This document shows positions 38,096 through 47,874 of a DNA stretch of 64,000 bases, one piece after another. Below the pieces are notes generated by a model, which did not search any database, was not told the DNA's origin, and saw nothing but the letters and a program-made list of their open reading frames with translations. This stretch comes from Saprospiraceae bacterium. Lineage in GTDB: Bacteria > Bacteroidota > Bacteroidia > Chitinophagales > Saprospiraceae. The first letter of the stretch is position 1, and every line of letters begins with the position of its first letter. The translations under genes were made by a program, and so were the position numbers. The DNA is taken from assembly GCA_016787415.1 (NCBI GenBank), contig JAEUUT010000032.1, positions 1 through 64,000 of the forward strand, read 5' to 3'.

Positions 38096-40702
38096 TTACG
38101 GTTTGAGAATATAGGTGACAACCACCCCTTTTGCGGGTGTGGCCAAGTCGTTGGTACCAATATTGAGCCTGAGCATATCGCCAGTGGCCAGCGTCAGACC
38201 GCAACCCGTTACATCCTTCTGTAAATCACCCGCTGAGAACGATGTACTACAGCCGCTACTGGCAGAGCCGGCCAGTGTGGTACGTTGTACCTGGACGGTG
38301 AGCGAACCGGCGCCGCTGCCAGCCGTGGCAAGGCTTACGGTATAGCCTTCTAACTTCCAGCCATTATAAACGCTTGGAACACGCCAGTATCCATCTGGTA
38401 TTGGCCCCGTCGCGGTGAAGTCAACAGTAGGGCCTGAAACAGTAAGCGCTATCGATTCGTAGTCGTCAATTGGAACCCATGAACTACCATTCCAACGGAG
38501 CGATTGGTATAATGAAGCGCCAAGAGGATCAATAAGATTAAGATATTTCCCCCACCCAATAGTATTCGTATTAGAATACTTTCCATACAAAGCCCCATTA
38601 GTCCCGTCATTAACCAGTGCTAAATCGCCAGGATTTGCAGTAATAACAGACAAAGGAGATGCTGTGCTGCGGTAAAAATTGTTTCCACCTGTGCTATTTT
38701 CGATTTTAACTAACGGCTGTGTTGAACCCTCTGATACACTTGCAATAACCTCAAGTGTTGAGGTCGGAGTTGAAATATACTTACCAATCGTAACACGGTT
38801 GTTTCCATGAACATTGAAGGAAACCTGTCCAGTGGACTCGTTTTTAACCTGTAGAATGGGGATCGTGGTTGAGCCAATCGAATTATTGAACATATGCTGA
38901 ACGCCTGATGATGTGTTAGACTGATAAATCATTGGTTGCCCAGAAAACTGCCTGAATGTGCCAGAAATACCACCATAAACAATAGTATTTATGCCGCTGA
39001 AGGTTAAAAACTTATTCGTAGCCCCAGTAAAAACAAAGCCGAAATCAGTTTGAGATCCTGATGTCGTTCCATTTACTCTAAATTCAGAATTTGTAGATGG
39101 AGACGTTCCTGTCAAAACTCGGAATTGTGCAGTACCAGCCGAATTATCTCTTTCAAGAATAAAATAAGGCAAACCTGTACCCGTTGACCTGTAGTCAACA
39201 TAGTCTACAGCATTAAAAACCTTCGCAAGGCCCGTTGCTTTTTGAATATTATACGACATGTGGCGGTTTTTATTACCGTTTTTTGCCGTCGACTCAAGAT
39301 GAACCTCAAAGTCACCCGTTGGCGATGTACCACCACCAATGTAATGGCTTTCGATTGCCCAATGAACCTCAGCCTCATTAGGGTTCACTTTTCCACCACC
39401 ACCATTTGAATTGTAACCAAAGTGCCAGACAGCATCCCGTTGCCCATCCGAATTTAAATAAGAATTATCAATTGTAGAGTAGTAATTTCCGTACGGACGG
39501 GTACCAGTCACAGTATCGCCCTGCGTTGTGACGATAGATTGCAGTAATCCACCTATCCCTGAATGCCGAAACGTTTGTAAAGCGCTATACTTTGGAACGC
39601 CAGACCCATTTACAAGAGTGTCGAGCCTCACACTTCTCCCCGTTACGGATAATTGCCCAACAGAATTATTGATTGTATTTGCCTGGGTAAGCGTAGCGCC
39701 AGTTGTGAGAACTTGTTGCAACGTTTGAGACCCACCACCCCCACTCACATCCGTTCCCGGCGCCCACACCGTCCCGTTCCACTTCATCACCTGCCCCGTA
39801 CTTGCCCCATTCTGAGCCAAAGTAAGCGGCGTCCCCGATTCCCCATTTCCTGAAAACTGCCCGGATGTATAAAAAGTACCAGTCGGCGAGCCATCTATTA
39901 CCCACTCGACGCCATTCCACCGCCATTGCTCCAGGCAATCGGTATTCCAGGCCAAAAAAGGGCCAACGATAGGGTCGGGAACCACCGAAGGGGCCAAACA
40001 ATCCCCCTCAGCATATTCATATGCCGCACCAGGAGGCAAAGTCGGATTCCACGAGCCGCCGTCCCAGATAAGGGTTTGTCCCGGTAGCGGTATAGCGTCA
40101 GACAAGGGGTGCCCCTGAATAGCCACCACAGTTGGATTAGGGTAATTACTATCAAGATCGCCGCCAGCCGTGCCGGTTGGCGCTGTTGCATCGGCTGATG
40201 GCGCCCAAGCCGTCCCATTCCATTTAAGTACCTGCCCCGAGGATGCCCCATTCCTTCCAATATGAACCAGTTTAACCTCTCCTGGTGAGATATTCAAACT
40301 ATCCACGTTTTTCACGCCAAGCAGTTCACCAACGCTCACCCAGGAGACACCATTACTAAGGTGCAACGCCTTGTTTCCGTTCACATCAACAACCTGAATA
40401 GCCGCCGATCCGGCCGGTACTGGCTGCGTAGGCAATGGAGAGCCAAGCCCAACGCTATAAATAACCGGCTGTGTAATACTCCCGCTCCCTGCATGCGCAT
40501 CCACATATTTTTTAACGGCGAGTGCCGATACCAGCATGGCATCGGTAGCGCCCGTGAGCGTTGTGTCAGTCATAATGCTCGACACCTTTTTCCCGTTGGA
40601 GGACGGCAACTGAAGCACGTCCGTCACCGTGGTTCGTTGAGCATAAACAGACGCCGAAAACGCCAGCACAATGGCCAGCAACAATAAAACTTTCCCTTTC
40701 AT
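38096..40702 (-). CDS. Large fibre-like prophage protein with Sec signal peptide
   Basis: 868 residues. It starts with a clear signal peptide (MKGKVLLLLAIVLAFSASVY, then AQ). Short repeats of the form GQVLKWNGTAWAP occur at least twice and in weaker copies, a pattern of phage and Bacteroidota fibre or adhesin proteins. The middle (about 330-700) is rich in Gly, Ser, Thr and Asn and poorer in GC at DNA level. The end has a small beta domain with two Cys (SGCSTSF, TGCGLTL). The start overlaps the previous phage gene by ATGA, so it belongs to the tail operon. Export is odd for a virion fibre. Confidence 0.75.
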   Translation of the reverse strand: MKGKVLLLLAIVLAFSASVYAQRTTVTDVLQLPSSNGKKVSSIMTDTTLTGATDAMLVSALAVKKYVDAHAGSGSITQPVIYSVGLGSPLPTQPVPAGSAAIQVVDVNGNKALHLSNGVSWVSVGELLGVKNVDSLNISPGEVKLVHIGRNGASSGQVLKWNGTAWAPSADATAPTGTAGGDLDSNYPNPTVVAIQGHPLSDAIPLPGQTLIWDGGSWNPTLPPGAAYEYAEGDCLAPSVVPDPIVGPFLAWNTDCLEQWRWNGVEWVIDGSPTGTFYTSGQFSGNGESGTPLTLAQNGASTGQVMKWNGTVWAPGTDVSGGGGSQTLQQVLTTGATLTQANTINNSVGQLSVTGRSVRLDTLVNGSGVPKYSALQTFRHSGIGGLLQSIVTTQGDTVTGTRPYGNYYSTIDNSYLNSDGQRDAVWHFGYNSNGGGGKVNPNEAEVHWAIESHYIGGGTSPTGDFEVHLESTAKNGNKNRHMSYNIQKATGLAKVFNAVDYVDYRSTGTGLPYFILERDNSAGTAQFRVLTGTSPSTNSEFRVNGTTSGSQTDFGFVFTGATNKFLTFSGINTIVYGGISGTFRQFSGQPMIYQSNTSSGVQHMFNNSIGSTTIPILQVKNESTGQVSFNVHGNNRVTIGKYISTPTSTLEVIASVSEGSTQPLVKIENSTGGNNFYRSTASPLSVITANPGDLALVNDGTNGALYGKYSNTNTIGWGKYLNLIDPLGASLYQSLRWNGSSWVPIDDYESIALTVSGPTVDFTATGPIPDGYWRVPSVYNGWKLEGYTVSLATAGSGAGSLTVQVQRTTLAGSASSGCSTSFSAGDLQKDVTGCGLTLATGDMLRLNIGTNDLATPAKGVVVTYILKP

Positions 40703-41151
40703 TTGAACACGATTTTGATAGTATAAGTACCTGCTAACCCGCTGAAGTGTATTGTTGTCGCGCTTGGAAAATCATAGTATCGATCCACGAATGCAGCCGT
40801 ATTGGCAGCCACGGATTCGTCGGAAACGATCTCTTTAGTGCCGGCACTCAGGCCGACAGAAAACGTCATGGATGACGTGCTTTTGATGCGGATGACATCC
40901 AGAAAAGTGCCTGCTGGAATAGTCACAGATCGAGACGTCGCTGTGCCAGACAGCAAGATTGGAGTAATGGCATCTACAGCCGCTTGCGAGGCAAGGCTAC
41001 CCAATGCATCATCCAGACCATTTACATTGTTGATCTCAATCGTATCGTCCTTATGTACGAACGAGTCCAGCCAGTCCCAAAACTGACTTTGAGTAGGTTT
41101 GTCGCCAGTCTGAAACCACGATTTAATTGTGTTGATCGCTTGCTTTGCCAT
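40699..41151 (-). CDS. Tail-fibre-associated phage protein
   Basis: 150 residues. The N-terminus (INTIKSWFQTGDKPTQSQFW) is a motif I associate with proteins next to tail fibres in Bacteroidota prophages. The C-terminal half is a beta-rich domain (about 70-150). No signal peptide. It sits between the collar-type fibre and the exported fibre-like protein and overlaps the latter by four bases. Likely a fibre connector or short fibre; not proven. Confidence 0.72.
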   Translation of the reverse strand: MAKQAINTIKSWFQTGDKPTQSQFWDWLDSFVHKDDTIEINNVNGLDDALGSLASQAAVDAITPILLSGTATSRSVTIPAGTFLDVIRIKSTSSMTFSVGLSAGTKEIVSDESVAANTAAFVDRYYDFPSATTIHFSGLAGTYTIKIVFK

Positions 41152-41154
41152 GTG

Positions 41155-42282
41155 TTAAACGCGCTGGATGAAGACTAAAACCCGGAACGGCGGCCGGTTT
41201 TCATGTGCCTGGCCGCCACCTGCTTCAGGTATAGCCACAGGCGAAGCCGTAACGTTTGGTTCGGTGCCAGAGCCGGAAGCATCAATACCTGACACAGTAG
41301 TCGACTGCCCGGCAACGGACTGTTTGATCAGCCCCGCATCACCTGCTGCAATCGATGCAGGGCCGTGCCGGTGTGCTGGCATTTCGAGTGTGCTGAGCGT
41401 ATGTGCTTTTTCGCCGCCGCTGCCTCCTGGTGTATTGTATGCCACATCCCATAGATTGCCGCCCGGATCACTGATCCGGCCGTCATAAGCCACCGGGAAG
41501 CGGCTACGCAGGTCGAGCGTACCGTTGGCCCCATTGCAGAGCGCCCAGCCCTTCAACTCCCATTTACCCAGGCCGGTGCCGTCAAAACTGGTGGAGAGTG
41601 CCGCCCGCATCCGAATGTCACCAACGGGCGAAGTGGCCCGAGCCGTAACATCTGCAAGGCGCTGAGAGGTGTACGGATTGAACGCAATGAAGTTCGACCC
41701 TGGCGCCGTGTTTGTCCAGGAGCCATCCTCCTTCAAATAAATCGGATATCCGCCTGAATAAGATGGCACAGTCACAAACTTGCGATTGATAACGGCGATA
41801 CCAGCAGCAATGGCCAGCGTTGAAGCGCCAGTATTTACGCTGGATACAGCACAGCCAGAGACAACAACCTCGGGCTCGAATGTGATCAGATCGAGCAGCC
41901 TGTTTTGTATGTTTTGGATACCCTCCAGGCGCTGGAGATCAGCATAGTTGTAGGTAGTGCCGCCTGTACCGAATTTCGCTTTACGCGTAAAATATCGATC
42001 AATCAGCGAGCCATTCTGATTCGCCTTTTGCACCACAGATTGTTCGATGATGAAAGTGGCCGTTTTTACGCCACCTTCAAAAAACAACAACTCTCCATTA
42101 AGATATATCCAGCCGTCGCTCACATTCATACCTGCCTCCACCATGCCCGACAAGATCACGCCGCTACCGAAATAAGCGGCAAGACCATTCAGGGCATCTG
42201 CATACGTCGACTGCATAAATCCCAGGGTTGCATCCGCTTCCAGCGGAAAGCCATTCGGAGAGGCAAAATTGATATTGTTCAT
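41155..42282 (-). CDS. Phage tail fibre with collar-type C-terminal domain
   Basis: 375 residues. The N-terminal part (about 1-150) would attach to the baseplate. The C-terminal part has the phage collar signature (LKGWALCNGANGTLDLRSRF) and the typical ending (HTLSTLEMPAHRH ... HENRPPFRVLVFIQRV). It is a receptor-binding protein of the virion. It overlaps the upstream baseplate gene by ATGA. Confidence 0.85.
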   Translation of the reverse strand: MNNINFASPNGFPLEADATLGFMQSTYADALNGLAAYFGSGVILSGMVEAGMNVSDGWIYLNGELLFFEGGVKTATFIIEQSVVQKANQNGSLIDRYFTRKAKFGTGGTTYNYADLQRLEGIQNIQNRLLDLITFEPEVVVSGCAVSSVNTGASTLAIAAGIAVINRKFVTVPSYSGGYPIYLKEDGSWTNTAPGSNFIAFNPYTSQRLADVTARATSPVGDIRMRAALSTSFDGTGLGKWELKGWALCNGANGTLDLRSRFPVAYDGRISDPGGNLWDVAYNTPGGSGGEKAHTLSTLEMPAHRHGPASIAAGDAGLIKQSVAGQSTTVSGIDASGSGTEPNVTASPVAIPEAGGGQAHENRPPFRVLVFIQRV

Positions 42283-42713
42283 AAGTAAATGATCTCGTAG
42301 CGTTTGGTGGGCAACTTGTATCGGTTCACAAATGCCCTGATGGCTGATTCATAGGGTTGCAGATCGAGCGGCAACTGAACGATAAAGTCTACTGCCGACC
42401 CGGTTATGAAAACCGGCAGATAAACCGGCTGATTTTCGTCTTCAGTGAAGATGTACACCGGCTCTGCCTGGTCGGTGTCATACACCTCAATTGGATTGCT
42501 ACCCAGCCAAAAACGGTTTAAATAATACTCTAAAATCCTTTTTTGGCCGGTTATGTAAATACTGCTTCTTGTGGTGTTGGAAAAAATCAAAAACTTACCA
42601 TGCAGCATTTTCACCGGCGCCACCAACGCATTGAGCCAGGCCAGCATACGGCCTTTCCGAATGCTCGCTGGCAGCAGCCAGTTGATGAGTGTATTCAGGT
42701 CAAGTGCGTACAT
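42279..42713 (-). CDS. Putative baseplate protein (gp48-position)
   Basis: 144 residues without clear family motifs. The position between the baseplate J-like gene and the fibre is where Mu gp48-type tail proteins lie. Start and stop overlap both neighbours by one to four bases, which supports translational coupling. The sequence is rich in aromatic residues and ends in KRYEIIYL. Confidence 0.65.
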   Translation of the reverse strand: MYALDLNTLINWLLPASIRKGRMLAWLNALVAPVKMLHGKFLIFSNTTRSSIYITGQKRILEYYLNRFWLGSNPIEVYDTDQAEPVYIFTEDENQPVYLPVFITGSAVDFIVQLPLDLQPYESAIRAFVNRYKLPTKRYEIIYL

Positions 42714-43549
42714 CAGGCCGGTATGAAGTTGAGAATCAAATCAGTTTCCTCGTCGTAAAACTTCAAGAACCCGCTATACGGATCATAGAACACGTCGATG
42801 TTGGCAAACGAAGGATCGTCGTCGCGGCGAGCCTGACAAAGCCGGAACTCTGGCACGATCACACCCTCCACGGCTTGCAGTGCATCCACATGCCGCGCTT
42901 TGATATATTTCCCATCAAAAGGAAGATCACGCAGGAAAGCTTTTGCAGCATCCTGCACCGGCGTCGACGTAGCGCCATCAAGCCGGGCGCCATCGCTCGA
43001 AAGTATGGTGGCATCGTAGTACACATCCACCTGAATCTTCAGGTGATCTGCCGGCACAGATCGAACGATCATCTTAACGCCTGCATCCTTCACTTCCGTC
43101 ATGTAGGCCGTAAAAGCCTCTGTTTCTGTCAGGTCAAGTTCGGCAAGGTCGTCGCCGCTGGCTTTTTGCACCTTTACGTACAGGATATTATCAACCTCCG
43201 TAACGGCTGCCTCGGCAATAATCTTTTGAGCAGCAACTTGTTCGTCTGTCAGGCCGGTGTTATTGTATTCGTCATTGGCCACATTCAATGTGCCGCCATG
43301 CTGGTACCCCAGGGCTTTGGTTTGATACCAGCGCAGGGTGTGGGGTTTCTGCGAAGCCACCAGTTCAGTTATTTCTGTACGGTACAGATCAAAAAGCACT
43401 TCCAGCGTCCAAATAGCCACCGCTACGATATACGTCCACAGCCGCCAGATAGCGGTCACACTGGTGCTCGTCAGTTGAGGGCTGAGCGTCGTGTCATTTT
43501 GGACGGCTGTAATAATTTCAGCCTGTATTTCTGCGATTGTTCTGGCCAT
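42713..43549 (-). CDS. Baseplate J-like protein
   Basis: 278 residues from the ATG of MARTIAEIQAEIITAV. It has the pattern of gpJ/Mu gp47-like wedge proteins: an N-terminal helical region with SVTAIWRLWTYIVAVAIWTL, a middle part with DNILYVKVQKASGDDL, and a C-terminal part with HLKIQVDVYYDATIL and ALQAVEGVIVPEF. It forms the baseplate wedge of a contractile tail. The start at 43561 would overlap the LysM gene and is less likely. Confidence 0.82.
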   Translation of the reverse strand: MARTIAEIQAEIITAVQNDTTLSPQLTSTSVTAIWRLWTYIVAVAIWTLEVLFDLYRTEITELVASQKPHTLRWYQTKALGYQHGGTLNVANDEYNNTGLTDEQVAAQKIIAEAAVTEVDNILYVKVQKASGDDLAELDLTETEAFTAYMTEVKDAGVKMIVRSVPADHLKIQVDVYYDATILSSDGARLDGATSTPVQDAAKAFLRDLPFDGKYIKARHVDALQAVEGVIVPEFRLCQARRDDDPSFANIDVFYDPYSGFLKFYDEETDLILNFIPA

Positions 43550-43550
43550 G

Positions 43551-43835
43551 TTATTGCACAATAAAATCGTACTCTATTCCCCAATAGGACACTCCTTCAT
43601 CTAATGCTTTTACGCCAACGGAAGCCGGCACGTAGCCGCCTTGCGTAAAGTATTGCTGCACCCGCTTGTCGGTTGCCACGGCCGGTATTACAAGGGCCTG
43701 ACCGGCTGCGATATTGGCTGTAAGCGACAGTCCATTCAGGCGGGCGATCTCTGGAAAAGCGCTCAGCGCTCCACAGTACTGCACTGCGATGTCGGGCAGT
43801 GTTTGGCCTGGCTGCACTATGATATTACGATTCAT
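43551..43835 (-). CDS. LysM-domain tail protein
   Basis: 94 residues from the ATG of MNRNIIVQPGQTLPDIAVQY. The first 50 residues are a LysM fold (ending AAGQALVIP). LysM tail proteins join the tail tube to the baseplate hub or bind peptidoglycan. It overlaps the upstream gene by 11 bases. The remaining 40 residues have no known motif. Confidence 0.8.
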   Translation of the reverse strand: MNRNIIVQPGQTLPDIAVQYCGALSAFPEIARLNGLSLTANIAAGQALVIPAVATDKRVQQYFTQGGYVPASVGVKALDEGVSYWGIEYDFIVQ

Positions 43836-44112
43836 ATATTGCCTCCACATTGAATGTTTGTCCACTTCCTGCTATCTTCAGCACCTTCATTCCATCCGCT
43901 TCATATTCTCGCTTGATCTGGCCGTTGAGGTTTCCCGTTGCGTCGTCAAGTAGCCAGGATGCAATACCTACACCCCGCGATGGAAACTCCTTCAATTCGC
44001 CTTTTTCTACCAGAAGCAAAAGTTGCTGATGCTGCCGTGTGCTTTCGCCGGTCACAAAGTCGCCGCCATCAAAGGCAAGGTCGAACGTGTCGCCAAGTAG
44101 TATATCAAGCAT
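43825..44112 (-). CDS. Baseplate wedge protein (Mu gp46/GPW-gp25-like)
   Basis: 95 residues. The opening DILLGDTFDLAFDGGDFVTG, followed by QHQQLLLLVEKGELKEFPSR, fits Mu gp46-like proteins, small baseplate components. The position between spike and LysM gene agrees. Confidence 0.72.
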   Translation of the reverse strand: MLDILLGDTFDLAFDGGDFVTGESTRQHQQLLLLVEKGELKEFPSRGVGIASWLLDDATGNLNGQIKREYEADGMKVLKIAGSGQTFNVEAIYES

Positions 44113-44113
44113 A

Positions 44114-44626
44114 TCAGGACTTTAGTATCTGAGCGATTTGAGTTTTGACGGCATCGAAAGCAGCCAGATTCACAGGTACTGAACTCGGCGTCCCAGGGCT
44201 TGCACAGGTAACTGTGATCGTTTTAATCGCATCGACCAGGGCATCAAGGGCAGCCCTGAGCGTTTGATTGTTCCTTTCAATCAAAACCCCTGCGTTCGTC
44301 ATTTCAAAGCGGGTAGTATCAACCAGGAAAACGACCTTCGAAACATCCGTGTACGACATTACAAAGTAGCCGTTCGGACTATTCCCGATATTACCAACCA
44401 GCACCGCACTACCAACAGCAGGGATAACTACAGGCCCCTGTTCGCTGCCATCGATGGCAGCACGAAGTCGCACATTGAAAAGTTCCGTTTCGTCTCCATC
44501 AGATACGTCACACGTCAGGGCATGCTCATCAACAGACGTAACCGTTGCCGTCAAGACCGTAGCAGTATGCTGATCTTGAATAAGGCGCTTGAACGCCTGC
44601 ACTACGTCGTTTCTTGAGTCTGCCAT
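44114..44626 (-). CDS. Baseplate spike protein (gpV/gp45-like)
   Basis: 170 residues. The beta-rich OB-like N-terminal domain (about 20-100) has a VTSVDEHALTCDVSDGDE start, PVVIPAVGSAVLVGNIGN in the middle and a Thr/Val C-terminal part, the layout of Mu gp45 and P2 gpV membrane-piercing spikes. It directly follows the hub gene, as in other Mu-like tails. Confidence 0.72.
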   Translation of the reverse strand: MADSRNDVVQAFKRLIQDQHTATVLTATVTSVDEHALTCDVSDGDETELFNVRLRAAIDGSEQGPVVIPAVGSAVLVGNIGNSPNGYFVMSYTDVSKVVFLVDTTRFEMTNAGVLIERNNQTLRAALDALVDAIKTITVTCASPGTPSSVPVNLAAFDAVKTQIAQILKS

Positions 44627-45612
44627 CAGATTGAAACCTTTATTCCAAGTTCTATTTTGCGCCGGGCGCCTTCCGTCCCGAATGTTGTTGTCACTTTATC
44701 CACCAGGTAGTCACCGCCTCGCTCATCAAAATGAATATCCCGAATCCGGGCTACGTTTCCGACCTGCACCAACGGCAAAAGGAAGGTATTGAAGCCGCCT
44801 TTGTACCCGGTGTACTTGTACTTTCGCAACTCCTGTAGTGCCAGCGTTTCCAGTTGCTTTGGGTCGTCCAGATCGTAGAAAAACAATGTCCTCGTTTCAC
44901 CATCCAGGTCGCCGACAGCCTTTTCCACTTTGGTATTATTCGGCCTGATGTGTACCGCCTTTACCTTGATCCTTGTGTCATCTTCATTCACCCACTCCAG
45001 GTCGTTGTCAATCACATTCTCGCTGATGCCGTATTTCACAACCGTTCCGTCCGTGTAACTCGATAGCCCAACATGTAACTCGTTGAAATTCTTCAGGTAA
45101 ATCGTCAGTCCGTAGTCATCCTTGAGTTTTTGCAGCGCCGTGGCTGCCGTCACGTTTTTGAAATAAAACTCTGTGAAATTCACCCCTGGCACATCGCCTT
45201 TCAGGCTTATTCCCGTCCCTTCCAAAATGAAGTTTAAAAGGCTTTTTAGCGTCGTTTTCTTGAAACTCGCCTTCAGATTTTTACGGCGCAGCGTCCAGGT
45301 ACCATCGATGCACTCGATCTCCAACGGCGTCGAGGGCTTGATGCGGCTGATATACCCATAAAACTCTTCCTGTAAATCGCCATTATAGCCCAGATTGATA
45401 GCGATCTCATCACCAACGTTAAACACCCGTGCGGTATCCACCTCAGTAATAAACCTCCCCTGCCGTTCAAGCCTCGCCGTTGTGGGCATTTTGATTGTAG
45501 CAGTGTCAGATATAACCTTGGCTGAACTCACTATTTCGACCATATTCACGCGGGTGAACCTGATCGTTCCTCTTTTAGTAAGCACCTGTATATCAACGCC
45601 CAGTACGTACAT
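44626..45612 (-). CDS. Baseplate hub protein (gpD/gp27/Mu gpP-like)
   Basis: 328 residues. Beta-rich, with EIAINLGYNGDLQEEFYGYI (hub domain turn), KTTLKSLLNFILEGTGISL and KLKDDYGLTIYL, as in late-control/gpD hub proteins that crown the tail tube. Position between a DUF6046-like gene and the spike gene supports the role. Confidence 0.78.
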   Translation of the reverse strand: MYVLGVDIQVLTKRGTIRFTRVNMVEIVSSAKVISDTATIKMPTTARLERQGRFITEVDTARVFNVGDEIAINLGYNGDLQEEFYGYISRIKPSTPLEIECIDGTWTLRRKNLKASFKKTTLKSLLNFILEGTGISLKGDVPGVNFTEFYFKNVTAATALQKLKDDYGLTIYLKNFNELHVGLSSYTDGTVVKYGISENVIDNDLEWVNEDDTRIKVKAVHIRPNNTKVEKAVGDLDGETRTLFFYDLDDPKQLETLALQELRKYKYTGYKGGFNTFLLPLVQVGNVARIRDIHFDERGGDYLVDKVTTTFGTEGARRKIELGIKVSI

Positions 45613-45613
45613 A

Positions 45614-46222
45614 TCAAAGTTCCAGTGTAAAGTCCTCGTCGGACGTGCATATAAATTGATACGCCTGAGCGTGTTGAATCCCGATCATTTCCGGAAGTAA
45701 AAATTCCTTAATTACAAGCCGGTAAATGCCGAGCAGGTTCGTCAGGGCACTTTCTACCTCAAGCGCCTCATTGCGCTCATACAGATCGCGCAGCGCTTTT
45801 ACTTCGTCTTCCGGATACACGAGCACTGAATCATAATTCACTACTACACCCCGGATCGTCACGCTCCAGTCTTCCACACTGATCAGTTCCTTCACCGTAC
45901 CTCGCCGGGTGCTGCCAGCCAATGCCGTTTCGACGATATTTTTCCGGCTGCTGATAATCACAGACGGCTCATTCGGAAGTACCAGCCCCCCAAGTCGCAT
46001 GGGCATGAACACCGGGCGCCCGGTTGGCAAATTGGATACAACAGACTGGCGCATCTGCACGAATTCGGCCCCCTCCTGATCATCACTTACAGGCACGTCT
46101 TCAAAAGGCTGTTCGCTACGGATTTTCAGCTCATCGGCCTTACTACCATCGAAAGGCAGCCCACGACCTACGCCGAAAGCGTCCTTCAGTATTGTGCCGA
46201 TGTCGAAAGTCAATTGTGGCAT
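45614..46222 (-). CDS. Tail/baseplate protein of the DUF6046 type (tentative)
   Basis: 202 residues, mixed alpha/beta. FMPMRLGGLVLPNEPSVIIS and TVKELISVEDWSVTIRGVVV recall proteins found between tape measure and hub in Bacteroidota prophages. Its likely role is tail-tube completion or as a structural equivalent of the Mu gpN position. The start overlaps the tape-measure stop (TGATG). Confidence 0.62.
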   Translation of the reverse strand: MPQLTFDIGTILKDAFGVGRGLPFDGSKADELKIRSEQPFEDVPVSDDQEGAEFVQMRQSVVSNLPTGRPVFMPMRLGGLVLPNEPSVIISSRKNIVETALAGSTRRGTVKELISVEDWSVTIRGVVVNYDSVLVYPEDEVKALRDLYERNEALEVESALTNLLGIYRLVIKEFLLPEMIGIQHAQAYQFICTSDEDFTLEL

Positions 46223-47874
46223 CAGTTCGTTTGCACCTGGTTTGCGGAATTCAGCACCTGGGCCAATTCCTTGATGAGCAGATCACGCAGGTTTTCCATG
46301 CCTTCCCGGACGTTTGTAGTCTGCACCGTGAAGGATTCCACCATTTTTCCGTTGAAGTTGATGACAATGTTTTTGCCGGTACTCCCGGTGATGCCGCTCG
46401 CCATCTTCGCGCCTTCAGAAGCCGCTTTGTTTTTCGACCCGGCAGGGCTGTTGAAGTTTGCGCCGCCAAATGCTGCTCCTGGAGCGGTTGCAGCCTTTTC
46501 AGTTGTAGGTAATCCGGCGTCAGCCTTGAAATCAGAAACGCCACTATTCCAACCGCGCGTAAATGCCGACCCCATTTCATCACCAAAACTTTTACCCCAT
46601 GATGTTGCCGACTCATTCAATGTCTTCATGCCAGCCTGCACCTGGTCGGAATTACCGTTCCACGCACCACGGAGAATTTCAAAAGCCCCGATGACAGGTT
46701 TCACAAACCTGTCGATCAAAAGGGTGGCAAACGTTTGAATTGTTTCCCACATGCCATAAAGAAACCCTCGAAAGCCCTCCGACTTATTCCATGCCCATAC
46801 GACCGCACCACCAAGAGCCATGAGGCCAGCGATTACAAAGCCTACAGGATTGGCCGCCATTGCGGCGTTGAGGGTTGCCATCGCCCCGGTAAGACTCCAG
46901 GTGCTTGCCGTTGTGATAGTAGTCCAAAGCGCCTGCAACTCCGTTCGATAAGTCAACGCAGCAACGGCGCCAGCCAAACCAAACACGATGGGGATATTGT
47001 TGGAGATCAGCGAAAAGAGCGGGATAAAAACATTGCTGATAAGCGCCGTAGCAACTGGCATCAGGCCGAGACCAACCTCGTTTTTAAGGTTGAATACCGC
47101 ATTGTTAAACTCGTCCAGTTTTGCCCTTGGGGTATCCATCGCCGCCGCCAGCCCTGGGCTAAATGTCTTGTGCATTTCTGCCGCGAACTTGGGTAGAAAG
47201 TCGCCGGCCACCACTTGCCCTTTTTCCAACATCTTATCCAGTTGGCTATTGCTTACGCCCATCGCCCGAGCAGCGATGGCAAAAGCGCCAGGGATGCGCT
47301 CGCCCAACTGTCCTCGCAGTTCTTCTGCCTGCACCTTGCCTTTACTGGCCATTTGTCCCAGTGCCAGCAGGGCGCCAGTAGTGTCATCGGCACTCAGGCC
47401 CATAACGCGGCTGGCTTCCGCTACCGACGTGTAGATGTCGCGGGTTTGGGCTGCCGTAATATTCGTTCCGATCATCGATCCGCTCAGGGTCTTGAAGCCC
47501 TGGAGAGCAGACAATGCAGGTGTGCTTAAATCCTCAATGGACTTTTTGACAAATGCCAGGTTTTCAACCCCCTCTTTCCCTCCAGCGAACCGGATAGCAT
47601 TCTCCGTTGCGCCCGTATTTGCGGCGCTGTTGATGCTGGCCAATGTACTGGCGCCAATAGCAAGTCCAGCCACCCACCCCATCACAGAAGACCGCATGCC
47701 TTCAAACGCTCCGCGTCCATCGCTGCCAAGTTTCTTCACAGCCCGGCCTGTGTCATTCACCTCACCCTGCGCCTTTTCAAGCGAGGACTCAAAACGCTCC
47801 GTGGAGCCAATAAGCCGATCAAGCGAATTGCCTCCAAGTACGTTGAGATTTATGAGATAGTTAAAGCCGGACAT
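46222..47874 (-). CDS. Tail tape-measure protein
   Basis: 550 residues, short for the family, so the tail would be roughly 80 nm if the usual 0.15 nm per residue holds. N-terminal coiled region, TMP core with GALLALGQMASKGKVQAEEL and RGQLGERIPGAFAIAARAMG (about 165-205), several hydrophobic helices in the middle (about 280-380) and a Gly/Ala-rich end. The ATG overlaps the stop of the frameshifted chaperone (TAATG). Confidence 0.92.
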   Translation of the reverse strand: MSGFNYLINLNVLGGNSLDRLIGSTERFESSLEKAQGEVNDTGRAVKKLGSDGRGAFEGMRSSVMGWVAGLAIGASTLASINSAANTGATENAIRFAGGKEGVENLAFVKKSIEDLSTPALSALQGFKTLSGSMIGTNITAAQTRDIYTSVAEASRVMGLSADDTTGALLALGQMASKGKVQAEELRGQLGERIPGAFAIAARAMGVSNSQLDKMLEKGQVVAGDFLPKFAAEMHKTFSPGLAAAMDTPRAKLDEFNNAVFNLKNEVGLGLMPVATALISNVFIPLFSLISNNIPIVFGLAGAVAALTYRTELQALWTTITTASTWSLTGAMATLNAAMAANPVGFVIAGLMALGGAVVWAWNKSEGFRGFLYGMWETIQTFATLLIDRFVKPVIGAFEILRGAWNGNSDQVQAGMKTLNESATSWGKSFGDEMGSAFTRGWNSGVSDFKADAGLPTTEKAATAPGAAFGGANFNSPAGSKNKAASEGAKMASGITGSTGKNIVINFNGKMVESFTVQTTNVREGMENLRDLLIKELAQVLNSANQVQTN

